Shown: positions 44,900-53,954 of the stretch, piece after piece
Layout: the number at the start of each line of letters is the position of its first letter
How positions within the stretch are numbered: the stretch's first letter is position 1
NCBI GenBank assembly: GCA_023663025.1
Contig: JAMPIC010000003.1
Location: 12,036-76,035 of the forward strand
Reading direction: 5' to 3'
DNA length: 64,000 bases
DNA from: Prevotella sp.
GTDB lineage: Bacteria; Bacillota; Clostridia; Oscillospirales; Ruminococcaceae
Notes under the pieces: generated by a model
What the model saw: only the letters and a program-made list of their open reading frames with translations
Told to the model about the DNA's origin: nothing
Databases searched by the model: none
Program-made: the position numbers and the translations under genes

Positions 44900-46561
44900 T
44901 TACCCGAGCAGCTTGCTGTTGTTTATAGCCGAAACGAGAGCGTTCACCGAAGCGACAATGATGTCGGTGTCCTTGCCGGCTCCCCAGAAAACGCCGTCAG
45001 CGGTGTCAATGCCCACATAAGCCGCCGCCTCGGAACTTGACCCGTTTTCAAGAGCGTGCTCCTTATAGGTCACAATGGTGTACGCGATACCCAATGCGTC
45101 CTTTACCGCATTGGAAACAGCGTCCAGACGACCGTTGCCCTCGTTTTCACGGGTTATCGATGTGCCGTTACGGGATACGGTAACAGCAGCGGTAATGCCG
45201 TTTTTCTGCGCGTAATGAGCTTCCTCCACAGTAAAGAAATCCTTTTTGTTTACATAGCGTTCCGTGAATATCTTGTATATTTCGTCGGGCATAAGCTCTT
45301 TATGAGCGTGGTCGGAAACGCTCTTGACCGCGTAGCCGAAGTCCTCGCGCATTTTAGGCGGCATATCTATGCCGAACTTCTGCTCCATAAGATAGCCGAT
45401 GCCGCCCTTTCCCGACTGGCTGTTTATGCGGATAACGTCTCCCTCGTATTCTCTGCCCACGTCCTTGGGGTCGATGGCAAGGTAGGGGACTGTCCAGAAT
45501 TCGGGATTTTTTTCTTCGCGCCACTTCATGCCCTTTGCGATAGCGTCCTGATGAGAGCCGGAGAACGCCGCGAATACCAGTGCGCCGCTATAGGGCTGAC
45601 GCTCGTAAACGTGCATGCGGGTAAGCTTTTCGTACACTCCGGTTATCTCGGACAGATCGGAAAAATCCAATTCGGGATCGACGCCGTGGGTGAACATATT
45701 CATGGCAAGAGTTACGATATCGACGTTTCCGGTTCGCTCGCCGTTGCCGAAAAGCGTACCCTCGATACGGTCGGCTCCCGCCAACAGACCCATCTCGGAA
45801 TCCGCCACCGCGCAGCCACGGTCGTTGTGGGGGTGCAGGGAAACTACAAGATTTTCGCGGTTTTTCATGTGTCTGCACATATATTCGACCTGACAGGCGT
45901 AAACATGGGGCATACTTTCCTCAACGGTAACGGGCAGGTTTATGATGACCTTGTCCTCCGCAGTTGGCTGCCAAACGTCGATAACGGCGTTGCATATGTC
46001 GAGGGCGAACTCGGGTTCAGTGCCCGTAAAGCTTTCGGGACTGTACTCAAACCGAAAATTCCCCTCGGTTTTTTCGCGGTACTCCTTGCAGAGCTTCGCG
46101 CCGAAAACGGCAATATCGATGATTTCCTCCTTTGATTTCTTGAAAACCTGCTCGCGCTGAGCCACGGAGGTACTGTTGTAAAGGTGTACTATGGCGTTTT
46201 TGCAGCCCTTGAGAGCCTCGAAGGTCTTTGCGATGATGTGCTCGCGGCTCTGTGTAAGCACCTGAATGGTAACGTCGTCGGGGATAAGGTTCTGCTCGAT
46301 AAGAGCGCGGCAGAACGCGTATTCCGTCTCGCTGGCGGCAGGGAAACCTATTTCGATCTCCTTGAAGCCGACCTTAACGAGGTACTTCCAGAATTCCAGC
46401 TTTTCCTCCAGCGACATGGGGATAATAAGCGCCTGGTTGCCGTCTCTCAGATCGACGGAGCACCATACGGGAGCTTTTGTGGGTCTGTCCTTCCGCACCC
46501 AGTCATAGCAAGGCTCGGGGGGCATAAAGTAGCGTTTCTGATAGCGGTCGTAATTTTTCAT
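44900..46561 (-). CDS. leuA: 2-isopropylmalate synthase (long form)
   Basis: This enzyme condenses acetyl-CoA with 2-ketoisovalerate, the first committed step of leucine synthesis. The 553-residue protein has the catalytic barrel (VDLRDGNQAL near residue 36, SLHPHNDRGC with metal-binding His) and the regulatory domain at the C-terminus (about residues 430-553) where leucine binds. AAGGAAAG precedes the ATG. It has its own promoter and a T-box leader, so expression follows the charging of a tRNA, expected to be tRNA-Leu. No other leu genes are adjacent. Confidence 0.96.
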   Translation of the reverse strand: MKNYDRYQKRYFMPPEPCYDWVRKDRPTKAPVWCSVDLRDGNQALIIPMSLEEKLEFWKYLVKVGFKEIEIGFPAASETEYAFCRALIEQNLIPDDVTIQVLTQSREHIIAKTFEALKGCKNAIVHLYNSTSVAQREQVFKKSKEEIIDIAVFGAKLCKEYREKTEGNFRFEYSPESFTGTEPEFALDICNAVIDVWQPTAEDKVIINLPVTVEESMPHVYACQVEYMCRHMKNRENLVVSLHPHNDRGCAVADSEMGLLAGADRIEGTLFGNGERTGNVDIVTLAMNMFTHGVDPELDFSDLSEITGVYEKLTRMHVYERQPYSGALVFAAFSGSHQDAIAKGMKWREEKNPEFWTVPYLAIDPKDVGREYEGDVIRINSQSGKGGIGYLMEQKFGIDMPPKMREDFGYAVKSVSDHAHKELMPDEIYKIFTERYVNKKDFFTVEEAHYAQKNGITAAVTVSRNGTSITRENEGNGRLDAVSNAVKDALGIAYTIVTYKEHALENGSSSEAAAYVGIDTADGVFWGAGKDTDIIVASVNALVSAINNSKLLG

Positions 46562-46629
46562 GGCAAATCTTTCCTTTCATAGATGTTAGAGATCGGTGGT
46601 TAGAGGTCAGAATGTTTGCGTACAATAAA

Positions 46630-46915
46630 AAAGCTTTCATCTCATGCCTCAAAGGAGACTAAGAGATGAAAGCATAAGCTTCCACGGTACCACTCTTGTT
46701 CGGACGCAAGTCCGCACCTCGCCGCATCTCAATCTTGGGGATATCCAATGCGTATCTCTGTAACGGGAGAACCCGTTCCGACCTAATTGCCGCAAGGCTT
46801 TCAGCGGACTGCTCAAGGAGGAGTTATGACCGAACCGAATTGCCGCGTTGCACCGAACCGCAGCTCTCTGAAAATACGGGACAGCTTTTTTTCCCATCGT
46901 TGCATTTAATAAGAT
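46630..46915 (-). ncRNA. T-box leader of leuA
   Basis: On the minus strand the T-box motif AGAGTGGTACCGTGGA lies at 46681-46697. After it a terminator forms from GCTTTCATCT and AGATGAAAGC (46633-46673), ending in a run of T. About 200 bp of paired leader precede it. I could not fix the specifier codon with confidence; a CTC in the AACTCC segment near 46820 is a candidate and would fit Leu. Confidence 0.9.
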
Positions 46916-46924
46916 TATGATGAT

Positions 46925-46953
46925 ATTATAGCACAGCTTTTTCGGCTTGTCAA
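46925..46953 (-). promoter_or_regulatory. Consensus promoter of leuA
   Basis: On the minus strand TTGACA (46948-46953) and TATAAT (46925-46930) are exactly 17 bp apart, just before the T-box leader. Confidence 0.9.
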
Positions 46954-47025
46954 GAGAAATTTTCAAATTATTATCCGGCTGAGGAAAATTTCCGTACAAG
47001 CGGTGATTTTACATATGCTTGATAA

Positions 47026-47056
47026 ACCGAACCGACGGCATATGCCGCCGGTTTGT
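47026..47056 (-). terminator. Hairpin after the flavoprotein gene
   Basis: AACCGACGGCA pairs with TGCCGCCGGTT with one mismatch, close to the 3' end of the flavoprotein gene. It is a likely terminator, though T runs are short. Confidence 0.55.
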
Positions 47057-47057
47057 G

Positions 47058-47681
47058 CTATCTAATAAAATTTGTCAGAACCTTTATATTTTCCGGAACG
47101 GGCACGCCGTTATTTTTTCCGAGTTCAATGCACTTCAGCAGCCAAGCCATATTTTTGCCGATGTTGTACATTGTCATCAGACCCTCTTTGTCCTGCTGTA
47201 CGCCCTCGGGTTCGCCGCCGTTGCCGTACATGTGATTCCAGTAGGTGGACGAAACTATCGGCATGGAGCATATCGAAAAATACTTGTTGATAACGTCGAA
47301 CGAAGCGGTAGTGCCCGCCCGTCTTGCGCTGAGGACTGCGGCGGCGGGCTTGAAAGCGAAATTGTCCTTTCCCGAATAGAACGCCCTGTCCATAACCGTA
47401 AGCAGCCGCGCGCTGGGGTGAGCGTAGTACACCGGCGAACCGAACACAAATCCGTCGCATTCCTTGGCTTTTTCGGAAATCTCAGCCGCTATGTCGCCGA
47501 AAACGCATCTGCCCGTTTCCCTGCATTTATAGCAGGCGATGCAGTCGGGGAGGGGTTCGTTTCCGATAAACACGGTCTCGGTATCAACGCCCTCCTCGCC
47601 GAGAGCGCGGGCGACCTCTTTCAGAGCCGCGCTTGTGCAGCCGTCCTTCCGGGAGCTTCCGTTTACAAGCAAAACTTTCAT
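47058..47681 (-). CDS. Flavodoxin-fold NAD(P)H-dependent oxidoreductase
   Basis: The 207-residue protein begins MKVLLVNGSSRKDGCTSAAL, the phosphate-binding loop of FMN-dependent reductases, and has FGSPVYYAHPSARL as a second flavin-site motif. A CIACYKCRETGRC segment (from about residue 47) resembles the cysteine cluster of iron-sulfur flavoproteins. It likely uses FMN in the cytoplasm. AGGAGG precedes the ATG, and it lies 20 bp after a LacI-type regulator gene, probably in one operon. The substrate is unknown. Confidence 0.88.
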   Translation of the reverse strand: MKVLLVNGSSRKDGCTSAALKEVARALGEEGVDTETVFIGNEPLPDCIACYKCRETGRCVFGDIAAEISEKAKECDGFVFGSPVYYAHPSARLLTVMDRAFYSGKDNFAFKPAAAVLSARRAGTTASFDVINKYFSICSMPIVSSTYWNHMYGNGGEPEGVQQDKEGLMTMYNIGKNMAWLLKCIELGKNNGVPVPENIKVLTNFIR

Positions 47682-47701
47682 ATGCAGCCTCCTGTTAAAA
47701 T

Positions 47702-48712
47702 TTATTTTTCGGGACGGTACTGTCCCGCCGATTCGCGCTTAATGAATTTATAGGGGAGCTTAATCTTTTTGTTGGACTTTTCCCCGCTGCCGATGTTGCT
47801 TATCAGCTCCTCCACCACGGTTCTGCCGATATCGTAACAGGGCTGTTCCACCGTGGTTATGCCGGGAGTGTACATATAGCTCAGCATGATATTGTCAAAG
47901 CCGCAGACGGAAATATCCTTTCCCACGGAGTAACCCTCGGAAATGGCTTTTTTTACCACGCTTGCCGCTAAAATGTCCGAAATGCAGAAAATGGCGGAGG
48001 GCGGCTCGGGAAGTCCCATAAAATGCTCGAACGCCTTAACGCCGTGAATAAAATCGTAAGTGCCGCGGTATATGTACTCCCCGCGCGGCGCAATTCCGTT
48101 TTCCTCCAAAGCCCTTTTGTAACCCCTTTCGCGGTCGCAGGACGACAAAGAATTAACGCTTGTGGAGACCATTCCTATCCTTTTGTGACCCAATTTTATC
48201 AGACTGTTCACCGCGTCGAACGCGCCGCCCTCGTCGTCCACCGTGACCGTAAGAACCTCCGCACCTTCCACCCGTTCGCAGCAGAGCGCGATATAGTGCT
48301 GACTGTTAAGTTCGGTAAGCGTCTTTACGTCAAGCTGAGTGCCGAGAAGTATAGCCGCGTCGGCAGTCCTGTTGGAAAGCATATTCAGCAGCCGCGTTTC
48401 TATACTGCGGGAGCTGTTGGAGGTGCTTAAAAGAATGTCGTATCCGTGTTCGGAAGCGGCGTTCTGCATACCTCTGATGATGTCGCTGTAGAACGTCTGA
48501 TCGGTTGAGGGAATGATGGCGAGGATAATATTGGTCTCGCACTTTCTGAGATTTCTTCCCAGGAAATTGGGACTGTAGCCAAGCTCTTTTATGGCGTTGT
48601 TGACTTTTTCCGCCGCGGCAGCCGATACAGCCGCGCTGTTGTTCAGAACGCGGGATACTGTGGCGACCGAGACCCCCGCCGCCTTAGCGACGTCCTTGAT
48701 AGTCACATTCAT
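47702..48712 (-). CDS. LacI-family transcriptional regulator
   Basis: The 336-residue protein begins with the classical LacI DNA-binding head (TIKDVAKAAGVSVATVSRVL) and hinge helix (LGYSPNFLGRNL). The rest is the sugar-binding-protein-like effector domain. LacI proteins usually respond to a sugar. The gene just downstream encodes a flavoprotein and no sugar genes are adjacent, so its target set cannot be told; autoregulation together with the flavoprotein gene is plausible. Confidence 0.94.
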   Translation of the reverse strand: MNVTIKDVAKAAGVSVATVSRVLNNSAAVSAAAAEKVNNAIKELGYSPNFLGRNLRKCETNIILAIIPSTDQTFYSDIIRGMQNAASEHGYDILLSTSNSSRSIETRLLNMLSNRTADAAILLGTQLDVKTLTELNSQHYIALCCERVEGAEVLTVTVDDEGGAFDAVNSLIKLGHKRIGMVSTSVNSLSSCDRERGYKRALEENGIAPRGEYIYRGTYDFIHGVKAFEHFMGLPEPPSAIFCISDILAASVVKKAISEGYSVGKDISVCGFDNIMLSYMYTPGITTVEQPCYDIGRTVVEELISNIGSGEKSNKKIKLPYKFIKRESAGQYRPEK

Positions 48713-48845
48713 AAGCCGACGTTTCCTTTCCGTAAAATAGAATAAAAACCTACAATAATTTTACAATACCGTGAAACCGATTTCAATAGGCAGATTATCT
48801 AAAAAACGGCTCTTGTTTTATATCACGCCGAACGGCATACGGCTG

Positions 48846-49322
48846 TTACAGCAGCTTTTCGTCGTCGGAAAGCTTTTTGTTAAGATTTTCCGCTTTCAGG
48901 CGGCGTTTTTCATTCCTTTTGGAGACGTTCTTTTCGTCCAGATAATTGAAAACGGTCAGCGCGAAAAGCAGCAAAGTCACGATTACCGTAAACAGATGCC
49001 TTTCCGCCAGAGGTTCGGTGTCGGTTTTGGGACGGAGCGAGTTGGGAATGGCGTAAATTCCCGAAACGGTATATATGTAGCAAGCCGTACCGATAACGTT
49101 AAGGACGAGAGGTATCCACACCTTTTTGAAGCAGGCGGCAACAGTCCCAGCGATAAGAAAGGCAGAGCTTGCCAGCAGCGCGACGCCGCATTTGCGGAAA
49201 ATATCGGAGGAAGATTCTACCAAAAACGCCAGAGCAAAGCCTCCCGCAGAGTTCATGAACAAGGAGATAATTGCCGCCGCCGCAATGCAGAGAACGGCGG
49301 TAACAGTACGGGCTTTTTTCAT
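48846..49322 (-). CDS. Four-helix membrane protein of unknown function
   Basis: The 158-residue protein has four predicted membrane segments and a charged C-terminal tail (DEKNVSKRNEKRRLKAENL). I do not recognise a family. I chose the ATG at 49322, which follows AAAGGA; TGGTATACT, an extended -10 box, lies upstream near 49357. It is a single-gene unit divergent from spoIVB. Confidence 0.7.
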   Translation of the reverse strand: MKKARTVTAVLCIAAAAIISLFMNSAGGFALAFLVESSSDIFRKCGVALLASSAFLIAGTVAACFKKVWIPLVLNVIGTACYIYTVSGIYAIPNSLRPKTDTEPLAERHLFTVIVTLLLFALTVFNYLDEKNVSKRNEKRRLKAENLNKKLSDDEKLL

Positions 49323-49576
49323 AAAAACAGTATCCTTTCGCAGATGATATATATAGTATACCACAAACGCCGCCGCAAATGCAAGTACGGAAAGCGATTT
49401 TCTATATTCGACAAGTTATTTTAATCTTTGGGTGTAAAATAACGAAATAAAAAACACTGATAAATGAAGCTAAAATGCGAATAGTAATAAAGGCAGCGGC
49501 GCGGGAAACCGTCCTGCCGCATATCGGCGGAAAGGAGAGTTTTGTTTCACGATGGCGAAATGAAGCGTACAAAAAA

Positions 49577-50806
49577 ATGAAAAAAATCATAAAAATTACG
49601 GCAGTTCTGATAAACATAGTTCTTGCGGCGGTACTGGGAGCTATAATCTATTATAACACGGTTTTGCCGAATAATTATTACATTTCCTCCGGAAGCGAGC
49701 TGAAGCTTTCGGAAATTATTGAAACCATTCCCTGTACGGGAAACCGCATAGGAAACGCCGTGGCGGTCGACGCGGATCAAAGCGGCGTCCGCAAGGCGGA
49801 GCTGAAGCTGCTGGGGATAATTCCCATAAAAATAGTCAGCATTCAAGAGGTGGACGAGCCTATGCTGATACCCTGCGGAAATCCGTTCGGCATAAAGCTT
49901 CTGACCGACGGAGTGATAGCGGTGGAAGTCAGCGGCTTCGAGACGTCTTCGGGCTACAGGTCTCCCGCCGCAGACGCGGGGATAAAGACGGGCGATATCA
50001 TCAAAACGGTAAACGGGAAAAAAGTAATGTCAAATGAGGAAATGGAGAAAATAATTTCCGAAAGCGGCGGCGAGACCCTTTCCTTCGACCTTATGAGGGA
50101 CGACAAGCGGCTTATACTGAACGTAGAACCCTGTCTCTGCTCCGCAGACGGTTCATACAGAGCGGGTCTGTGGGTCAGAGACAGCTCTGCGGGGATAGGC
50201 ACCGTTACCTTTTACAATCCCGATACAGGCGTTTTCGCGGGACTGGGACACCCCGTCTGCGATGTTGACACGGGGAATATCCTCCCACTTTACGAGGGAG
50301 AAGCGGTCGAGGTAAACGTCAACGGCGTAAAGCGCGGCGCTGCGGGAGTTCCCGGGGAGCTGCTGGGTACATTTTCCTCCCTTGCGGCGACAGGCACTCT
50401 GGAGCTTAACTGCGCCGACGGGCTGTACGGGATCATGTCCTCGTTCAGTTCCCGCAACGAAGCCGTACCCCTGGGAATGCGGCAGGAAATTGAAACGGGC
50501 GAGGCATATATTTACACCACCGTCAGCGGCAGCCAACCGAAAATGTACAGTATCGTCATCGAAAAAATAGATATGCACGCGAAAGGCAGCAAGGATATGA
50601 TAATCCGCGTTACCGACAAGGAGCTTCTGGAAAAAAGCGGCGGAATAGTCCAGGGCATGAGCGGAAGTCCCATTATCCAGAACGGAAAGCTTGTGGGAGC
50701 GGTCACTCATGTTTTTGTGAACAATCCCGCAAAGGGATACGCCATCTTTGCGGACACCATGTACGAATGCTCCGAAAAGGTCATAAGCGTTAAGGCTGCC
50801 GCATAG
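49577..50806 (+). CDS. spoIVB: SpoIVB peptidase, sporulation protease
   Basis: In B. subtilis this protease triggers sigma-K activation from the forespore side. The 409-residue protein has an N-terminal membrane anchor (about residues 3-25), a PDZ domain (around GIKTGDIIKTVNGKKV), and the S55 peptidase domain with His in GLGHPVCD and Ser in GMSGSPI. I chose the ATG at 49577 because the anchor follows at once; no strong ribosome binding site is visible there, and an in-frame ATG at 49475 is an alternative. Its presence indicates that the organism can sporulate. Confidence 0.94.
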   Translation: MKKIIKITAVLINIVLAAVLGAIIYYNTVLPNNYYISSGSELKLSEIIETIPCTGNRIGNAVAVDADQSGVRKAELKLLGIIPIKIVSIQEVDEPMLIPCGNPFGIKLLTDGVIAVEVSGFETSSGYRSPAADAGIKTGDIIKTVNGKKVMSNEEMEKIISESGGETLSFDLMRDDKRLILNVEPCLCSADGSYRAGLWVRDSSAGIGTVTFYNPDTGVFAGLGHPVCDVDTGNILPLYEGEAVEVNVNGVKRGAAGVPGELLGTFSSLAATGTLELNCADGLYGIMSSFSSRNEAVPLGMRQEIETGEAYIYTTVSGSQPKMYSIVIEKIDMHAKGSKDMIIRVTDKELLEKSGGIVQGMSGSPIIQNGKLVGAVTHVFVNNPAKGYAIFADTMYECSEKVISVKAAA

Positions 50807-50903
50807 AGTATAGTGCGGCGGCTCGCAGAATAATGTTCATAAAATGTTTACAAAAATTCCCCATAAAAATCCCCGCGCCCATATGTATATATAACAGAAG
50901 CGT

Positions 50904-50932
50904 TTGCAAATTTCGCGCGGACGTGTTATAAT
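50904..50932 (+). promoter_or_regulatory. Promoter of the DUF4349 lipoprotein gene
   Basis: TTGCAA at 50904 and TATAAT at 50927 are 17 bp apart, about 28 bp before the start codon. Confidence 0.85.
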
Positions 50933-50960
50933 ATGAAAAACCGGCAGGGGAGAAGTGTAT

Positions 50961-52055
50961 ATGAAAAAATTGTCAAATATCAAATTGCTGGCTGCGGCGG
51001 CACTGTTCGCAGCGTTGCTTGCGGGCTGCGCGGAAAGCGGCGACAGCGCGTATTTTTCCGAAAGCTACAACGGCGCGGCAGGTCAGTACAAATCGGATTC
51101 TTACGATAACGGTGGAGTCTATGTAACAACGGCTGCAACTGCGGCTGAAACCGCAGCAGACTATGAGTACGGCATGGACGAAGCGGAAACTCCCGCCGCC
51201 GAAGCGGCTTCGTCCGAGGACGAGGTTCAGTCCCTTGAAAACAACGGCATTCAAAGGGAAATGCTTGTATATTCCTGCTATATGACCGTTGACACGCTGG
51301 ATTTCGATCTGTCCCTGAACAGCTTCAAAAGCACGCTGGATATGTACGGCGGCTTTGTGGAAACCGAAGATTTCAGCGACGGAGGAGGCGGCGGGCGCTG
51401 GTACTACGAGAACGAAGAAAAATGGCAGTCCTATAGCGCGACCGTAAGGATACCAAGCAAAAATTACGACGCTTTCTGCAATTCCGCAGGAAGTCTGGGC
51501 GACCTGAGAAGCAAGACCTCCAATGTGGAAAATCTCAGCCAGGAGTACAGCGACCTCTCCACCACGCTGGAGATCTACGAGGCAAAGGAACAGCGTTACA
51601 TAGACCTTTTAGCGGACATTACCGAGGACGAGTACGCCGTGGCGATCGAGAAAGAGCTTACCGAGATACAGATACAGATCGCGGCCATCAAGACCCGTAT
51701 GAACCGCATCAGCACCGACGTGGCGTATTCCTATGTGTATTTCACGCTGAACGAGGTCAAGGAGTACGTCTCCGAGCCTGTCAGGACAGATACGTTTTTC
51801 GACCGTCTCTCCAACACTTTCAGCAACGCGGGAACGACTTTCCTTGACTTTTTGGAGGGACTGCTTTTCTTCCTGATCTATACCGTCCCGTATCTTGCGC
51901 TTATCGGAATAGTTGTTTTTGCGATAGTTAAGATATCCAAAAAGCACAAGGAGAAAAAGCGCGCGAAAATGCAGGCGCAAAGGGATACAGCCGCAGAAGA
52001 AGCTGCCGGAAATAACGACGTTTCCGTCGGAGACAGCGGGGAAGAAAAGTCCTGA
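50961..52055 (+). CDS. DUF4349 lipoprotein
   Basis: The 364-residue protein has a lipoprotein signal (lipobox LLAGC), a long low-complexity linker rich in Ala, Glu and Thr, then a DUF4349 domain with a central coiled coil (about residues 205-265; EKELTEIQIQIAAIKTRMNR) and one membrane segment near residues 300-325 before a charged tail. It should span the membrane with the domain outside. Family function is unknown. The preferred ATG at 50961 follows GGGGAGAAG. Confidence 0.88.
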   Translation: MKKLSNIKLLAAAALFAALLAGCAESGDSAYFSESYNGAAGQYKSDSYDNGGVYVTTAATAAETAADYEYGMDEAETPAAEAASSEDEVQSLENNGIQREMLVYSCYMTVDTLDFDLSLNSFKSTLDMYGGFVETEDFSDGGGGGRWYYENEEKWQSYSATVRIPSKNYDAFCNSAGSLGDLRSKTSNVENLSQEYSDLSTTLEIYEAKEQRYIDLLADITEDEYAVAIEKELTEIQIQIAAIKTRMNRISTDVAYSYVYFTLNEVKEYVSEPVRTDTFFDRLSNTFSNAGTTFLDFLEGLLFFLIYTVPYLALIGIVVFAIVKISKKHKEKKRAKMQAQRDTAAEEAAGNNDVSVGDSGEEKS

Positions 52056-52086
52056 AAAAATATTTTATAAAATTTTCAAAAAACTA

Positions 52087-52115
52087 TTGACAAATGATTT
52101 TTTATGATGTATAAT
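52087..52115 (+). promoter_or_regulatory. Consensus promoter of the tRNA cluster
   Basis: TTGACA at 52087 and TATAAT at 52110 are exactly 17 bp apart, about 33 bp before the first tRNA. Confidence 0.9.
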
Positions 52116-52148
52116 AAATATCGCCGTTGAAAATCTCGGCGGCGGTGT

Positions 52149-52224
52149 GGGAGCTTAGCTCAGCTGGGAGAGCATCTGCCTTACAAGCAGAGGGTCATAG
52201 GTTCGAACCCTATAGCTCCCACCA
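52149..52224 (+). tRNA. tRNA-Val (TAC)
   Basis: A 76-nt cloverleaf with acceptor GGGAGCT/AGCTCCC, anticodon loop CTTACAA giving anticodon TAC, T loop GTTCGAACC and an encoded CCA end. It is the first of four tRNA genes in one unit. Confidence 0.97.
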
Positions 52225-52228
52225 ATTA

Positions 52229-52305
52229 GGCCCGATAGTTCAGCTGGTTAGAACGCCGCCCTGTCACGGCGGAGGTCGTGGGTTCGAGTCCCATTCGGGT
52301 CGCCA
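52229..52305 (+). tRNA. tRNA-Asp (GTC)
   Basis: A 77-nt cloverleaf with acceptor GGCCCGA/TCGGGTC, anticodon loop CTGTCAC giving anticodon GTC, and an encoded CCA end. Confidence 0.97.
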
Positions 52306-52364
52306 TTTGATTTTGGATGGATTTGCAGTTATTGCATTTATCTTCCGATTTCTAACTTCCAATT

Positions 52365-52440
52365 GCGGATTTAGCTCATCTGGTAGAGCGCCACCTTGCC
52401 AAGGTGGAGGTAGCGGGTTCGAGCCCCGTAATCCGCTCCA
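52365..52440 (+). tRNA. tRNA-Gly (GCC)
   Basis: A 76-nt cloverleaf with acceptor GCGGATT/AATCCGC, anticodon loop TTGCCAA giving anticodon GCC, and an encoded CCA end. Confidence 0.97.
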
Positions 52441-52460
52441 TTTTTCTTTATAAGAACAAC

Positions 52461-52535
52461 GGCGCTATAGCCAAGAGGTAAGGCGTGGGTCTGCAACACC
52501 CTGATTCCCCGGTTCAAATCCGGGTGGCGCCTCCA
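52461..52535 (+). tRNA. tRNA-Cys (GCA)
   Basis: A 75-nt cloverleaf with acceptor GGCGCTA/TGGCGCC, a short D arm, anticodon GCA in GGTCTGCAACACC, and an encoded CCA end. It is the last of the cluster. Confidence 0.96.
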
Positions 52536-52555
52536 GCGGAAGTTTCCGCCGATGG

Positions 52556-52592
52556 AAAAGGTCATTCATGCAATGAGTGACCTTTTCTTTTT
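52556..52592 (+). terminator. Terminator of the tRNA cluster
   Basis: AAAAGGTCA pairs with TGACCTTTT around an inner stem, followed by CTTTTTG. Confidence 0.88.
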
Positions 52593-52622
52593 GTTTAATT
52601 TAACATTTTTTTACCAAAATAC

Positions 52623-52651
52623 TGGACAAGCCGAAAATAATATGCTATAAT
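52623..52651 (+). promoter_or_regulatory. Promoter of the PrsA-like gene
   Basis: TGGACA at 52623 and TATAAT at 52646 are 17 bp apart, with TGC before the -10 box. Confidence 0.78.
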
Positions 52652-52689
52652 ATAATGTATTTACATTTTGTGTGGAGGTTTTACAGACT

Positions 52690-53787
52690 ATGTCTTTGTT
52701 AAAAAAGGTTGCCGCCGCTGCTGCCGCGGCTGTTATGACGTTCTCGCTTGCTTCCTGCGGAAGCGATACAACCTGGGGCGCGGATATAGACGGTACTCGT
52801 CTCAGAGCGGGCATTCTCATTTATTTCCAATCCAATGCCGTTTCCGAAGCAAGTCAGTACCTGGTCGAGGGCGAGACCGACGTTCTTGCCATCACAATCG
52901 AGGATAAACCGTCCAAGGATTGGATCAACGACGAGGCTGTGGAGGATATGAGAGAGTACGCCGCAGTCGAAAAGAAGTTCGCCGAGCTGGAGCTTTCCTT
53001 TGAAAATAACGAGGAGAAAGCTGTGTCCAACACGGTGGATCAGTGGTGGGAATATGTGGGCGAGTATTTCGAGGGCATCGGCGTCAGCAAGCAGTCCTAC
53101 TATGATATCGTTCTCAACAGCGAGAAGCGTTCTTTGATCTTTGACCATTACTATGCGGACGGCGGCGAGAAAGCTGTTTCCGACGACGAAATAAAGGATT
53201 ATCTGCTTGAAAACAACGCAAGGATAAAGTTCATCAGAATGGAGCTGAGGGACGGCGAGGGAAATCTCCTCAAGTCCGACGGCAAGGACGAGCTTAGAAA
53301 AATGGCTGAGGGCTACATCGAAAGAGCCAAGGGCGGCGAAAGCTTCGAGGCTATCGAGGACGAGTACAACGAGTATTACGCCAATCTTATCGCCGAAGCG
53401 ACCGGTACGTCTGACGAAACAAGTTCAGACGGCGGAACGGACGTTGCAGCCGATACCGGCGAGGAGACCGAGAGAATAAGCTACGGAACGGTCGTGTCCC
53501 GCGGCGGGGTAATTCCCTCCGAAAAGGTTGCCGAGACCGTTTTTGACGGCACTCTCAACGCGGGAGACTACACTATCGTCGAGGAAAACGAGGAGTGGTA
53601 TATCGTTTACAGAATGGATCTCTTTGACGATCCCTCGTATCTGGAGGATCAGCGTGATTCCGTCCGCAGGTCGTTAAAGGGCGACGAGTTCGACGAGACC
53701 GTCCTCGGTTGGATCGAGGGTCAGAACTGCACCGTGAACGAGGCTGCCATAAAACGTTATAAGCTCGAAAAGCTGACATTGGAATAA
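52690..53787 (+). CDS. PrsA/SurA-like foldase lipoprotein
   Basis: The 365-residue protein has a lipoprotein signal (lipobox SLASC) and a helical SurA-N-like region (about residues 40-150). A C-terminal part follows whose order (ARIKFIRMEL near the start, then YGTVVSRGGVIPSEKVAETVF and EENEEWYIVYRMD) resembles the parvulin-type isomerase domain of PrsA. A Ser/Thr/Asp-rich insert of about 30 residues interrupts that domain. It should help proteins fold outside the membrane. Whether the isomerase site is active cannot be judged. GGAGG precedes the chosen ATG at 52690. It is a single-gene unit. Confidence 0.78.
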   Translation: MSLLKKVAAAAAAAVMTFSLASCGSDTTWGADIDGTRLRAGILIYFQSNAVSEASQYLVEGETDVLAITIEDKPSKDWINDEAVEDMREYAAVEKKFAELELSFENNEEKAVSNTVDQWWEYVGEYFEGIGVSKQSYYDIVLNSEKRSLIFDHYYADGGEKAVSDDEIKDYLLENNARIKFIRMELRDGEGNLLKSDGKDELRKMAEGYIERAKGGESFEAIEDEYNEYYANLIAEATGTSDETSSDGGTDVAADTGEETERISYGTVVSRGGVIPSEKVAETVFDGTLNAGDYTIVEENEEWYIVYRMDLFDDPSYLEDQRDSVRRSLKGDEFDETVLGWIEGQNCTVNEAAIKRYKLEKLTLE

Positions 53788-53809
53788 TTTCTTCGTAAAA
53801 ATTCAAGAG

Positions 53810-53850
53810 GACAGGATCGCTTTCCGTAATAAGCGGTTCTGTCTTTTTTG
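53810..53850 (+). terminator. Terminator after the PrsA-like gene
   Basis: GACAGGATCGCTT pairs with AAGCGGTTCTGTC, with two mismatches, and is followed by TTTTTTG. Confidence 0.88.
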
Positions 53851-53954
53851 TTCCCGGACGGAAATTTGTATCTTCCCGAAAGCTGCGGCATATAATGAAA
53901 CAGCGGAATTTTCCGCCGCATGTACACATATTCGCAGACAAGGAGCTACAGATC

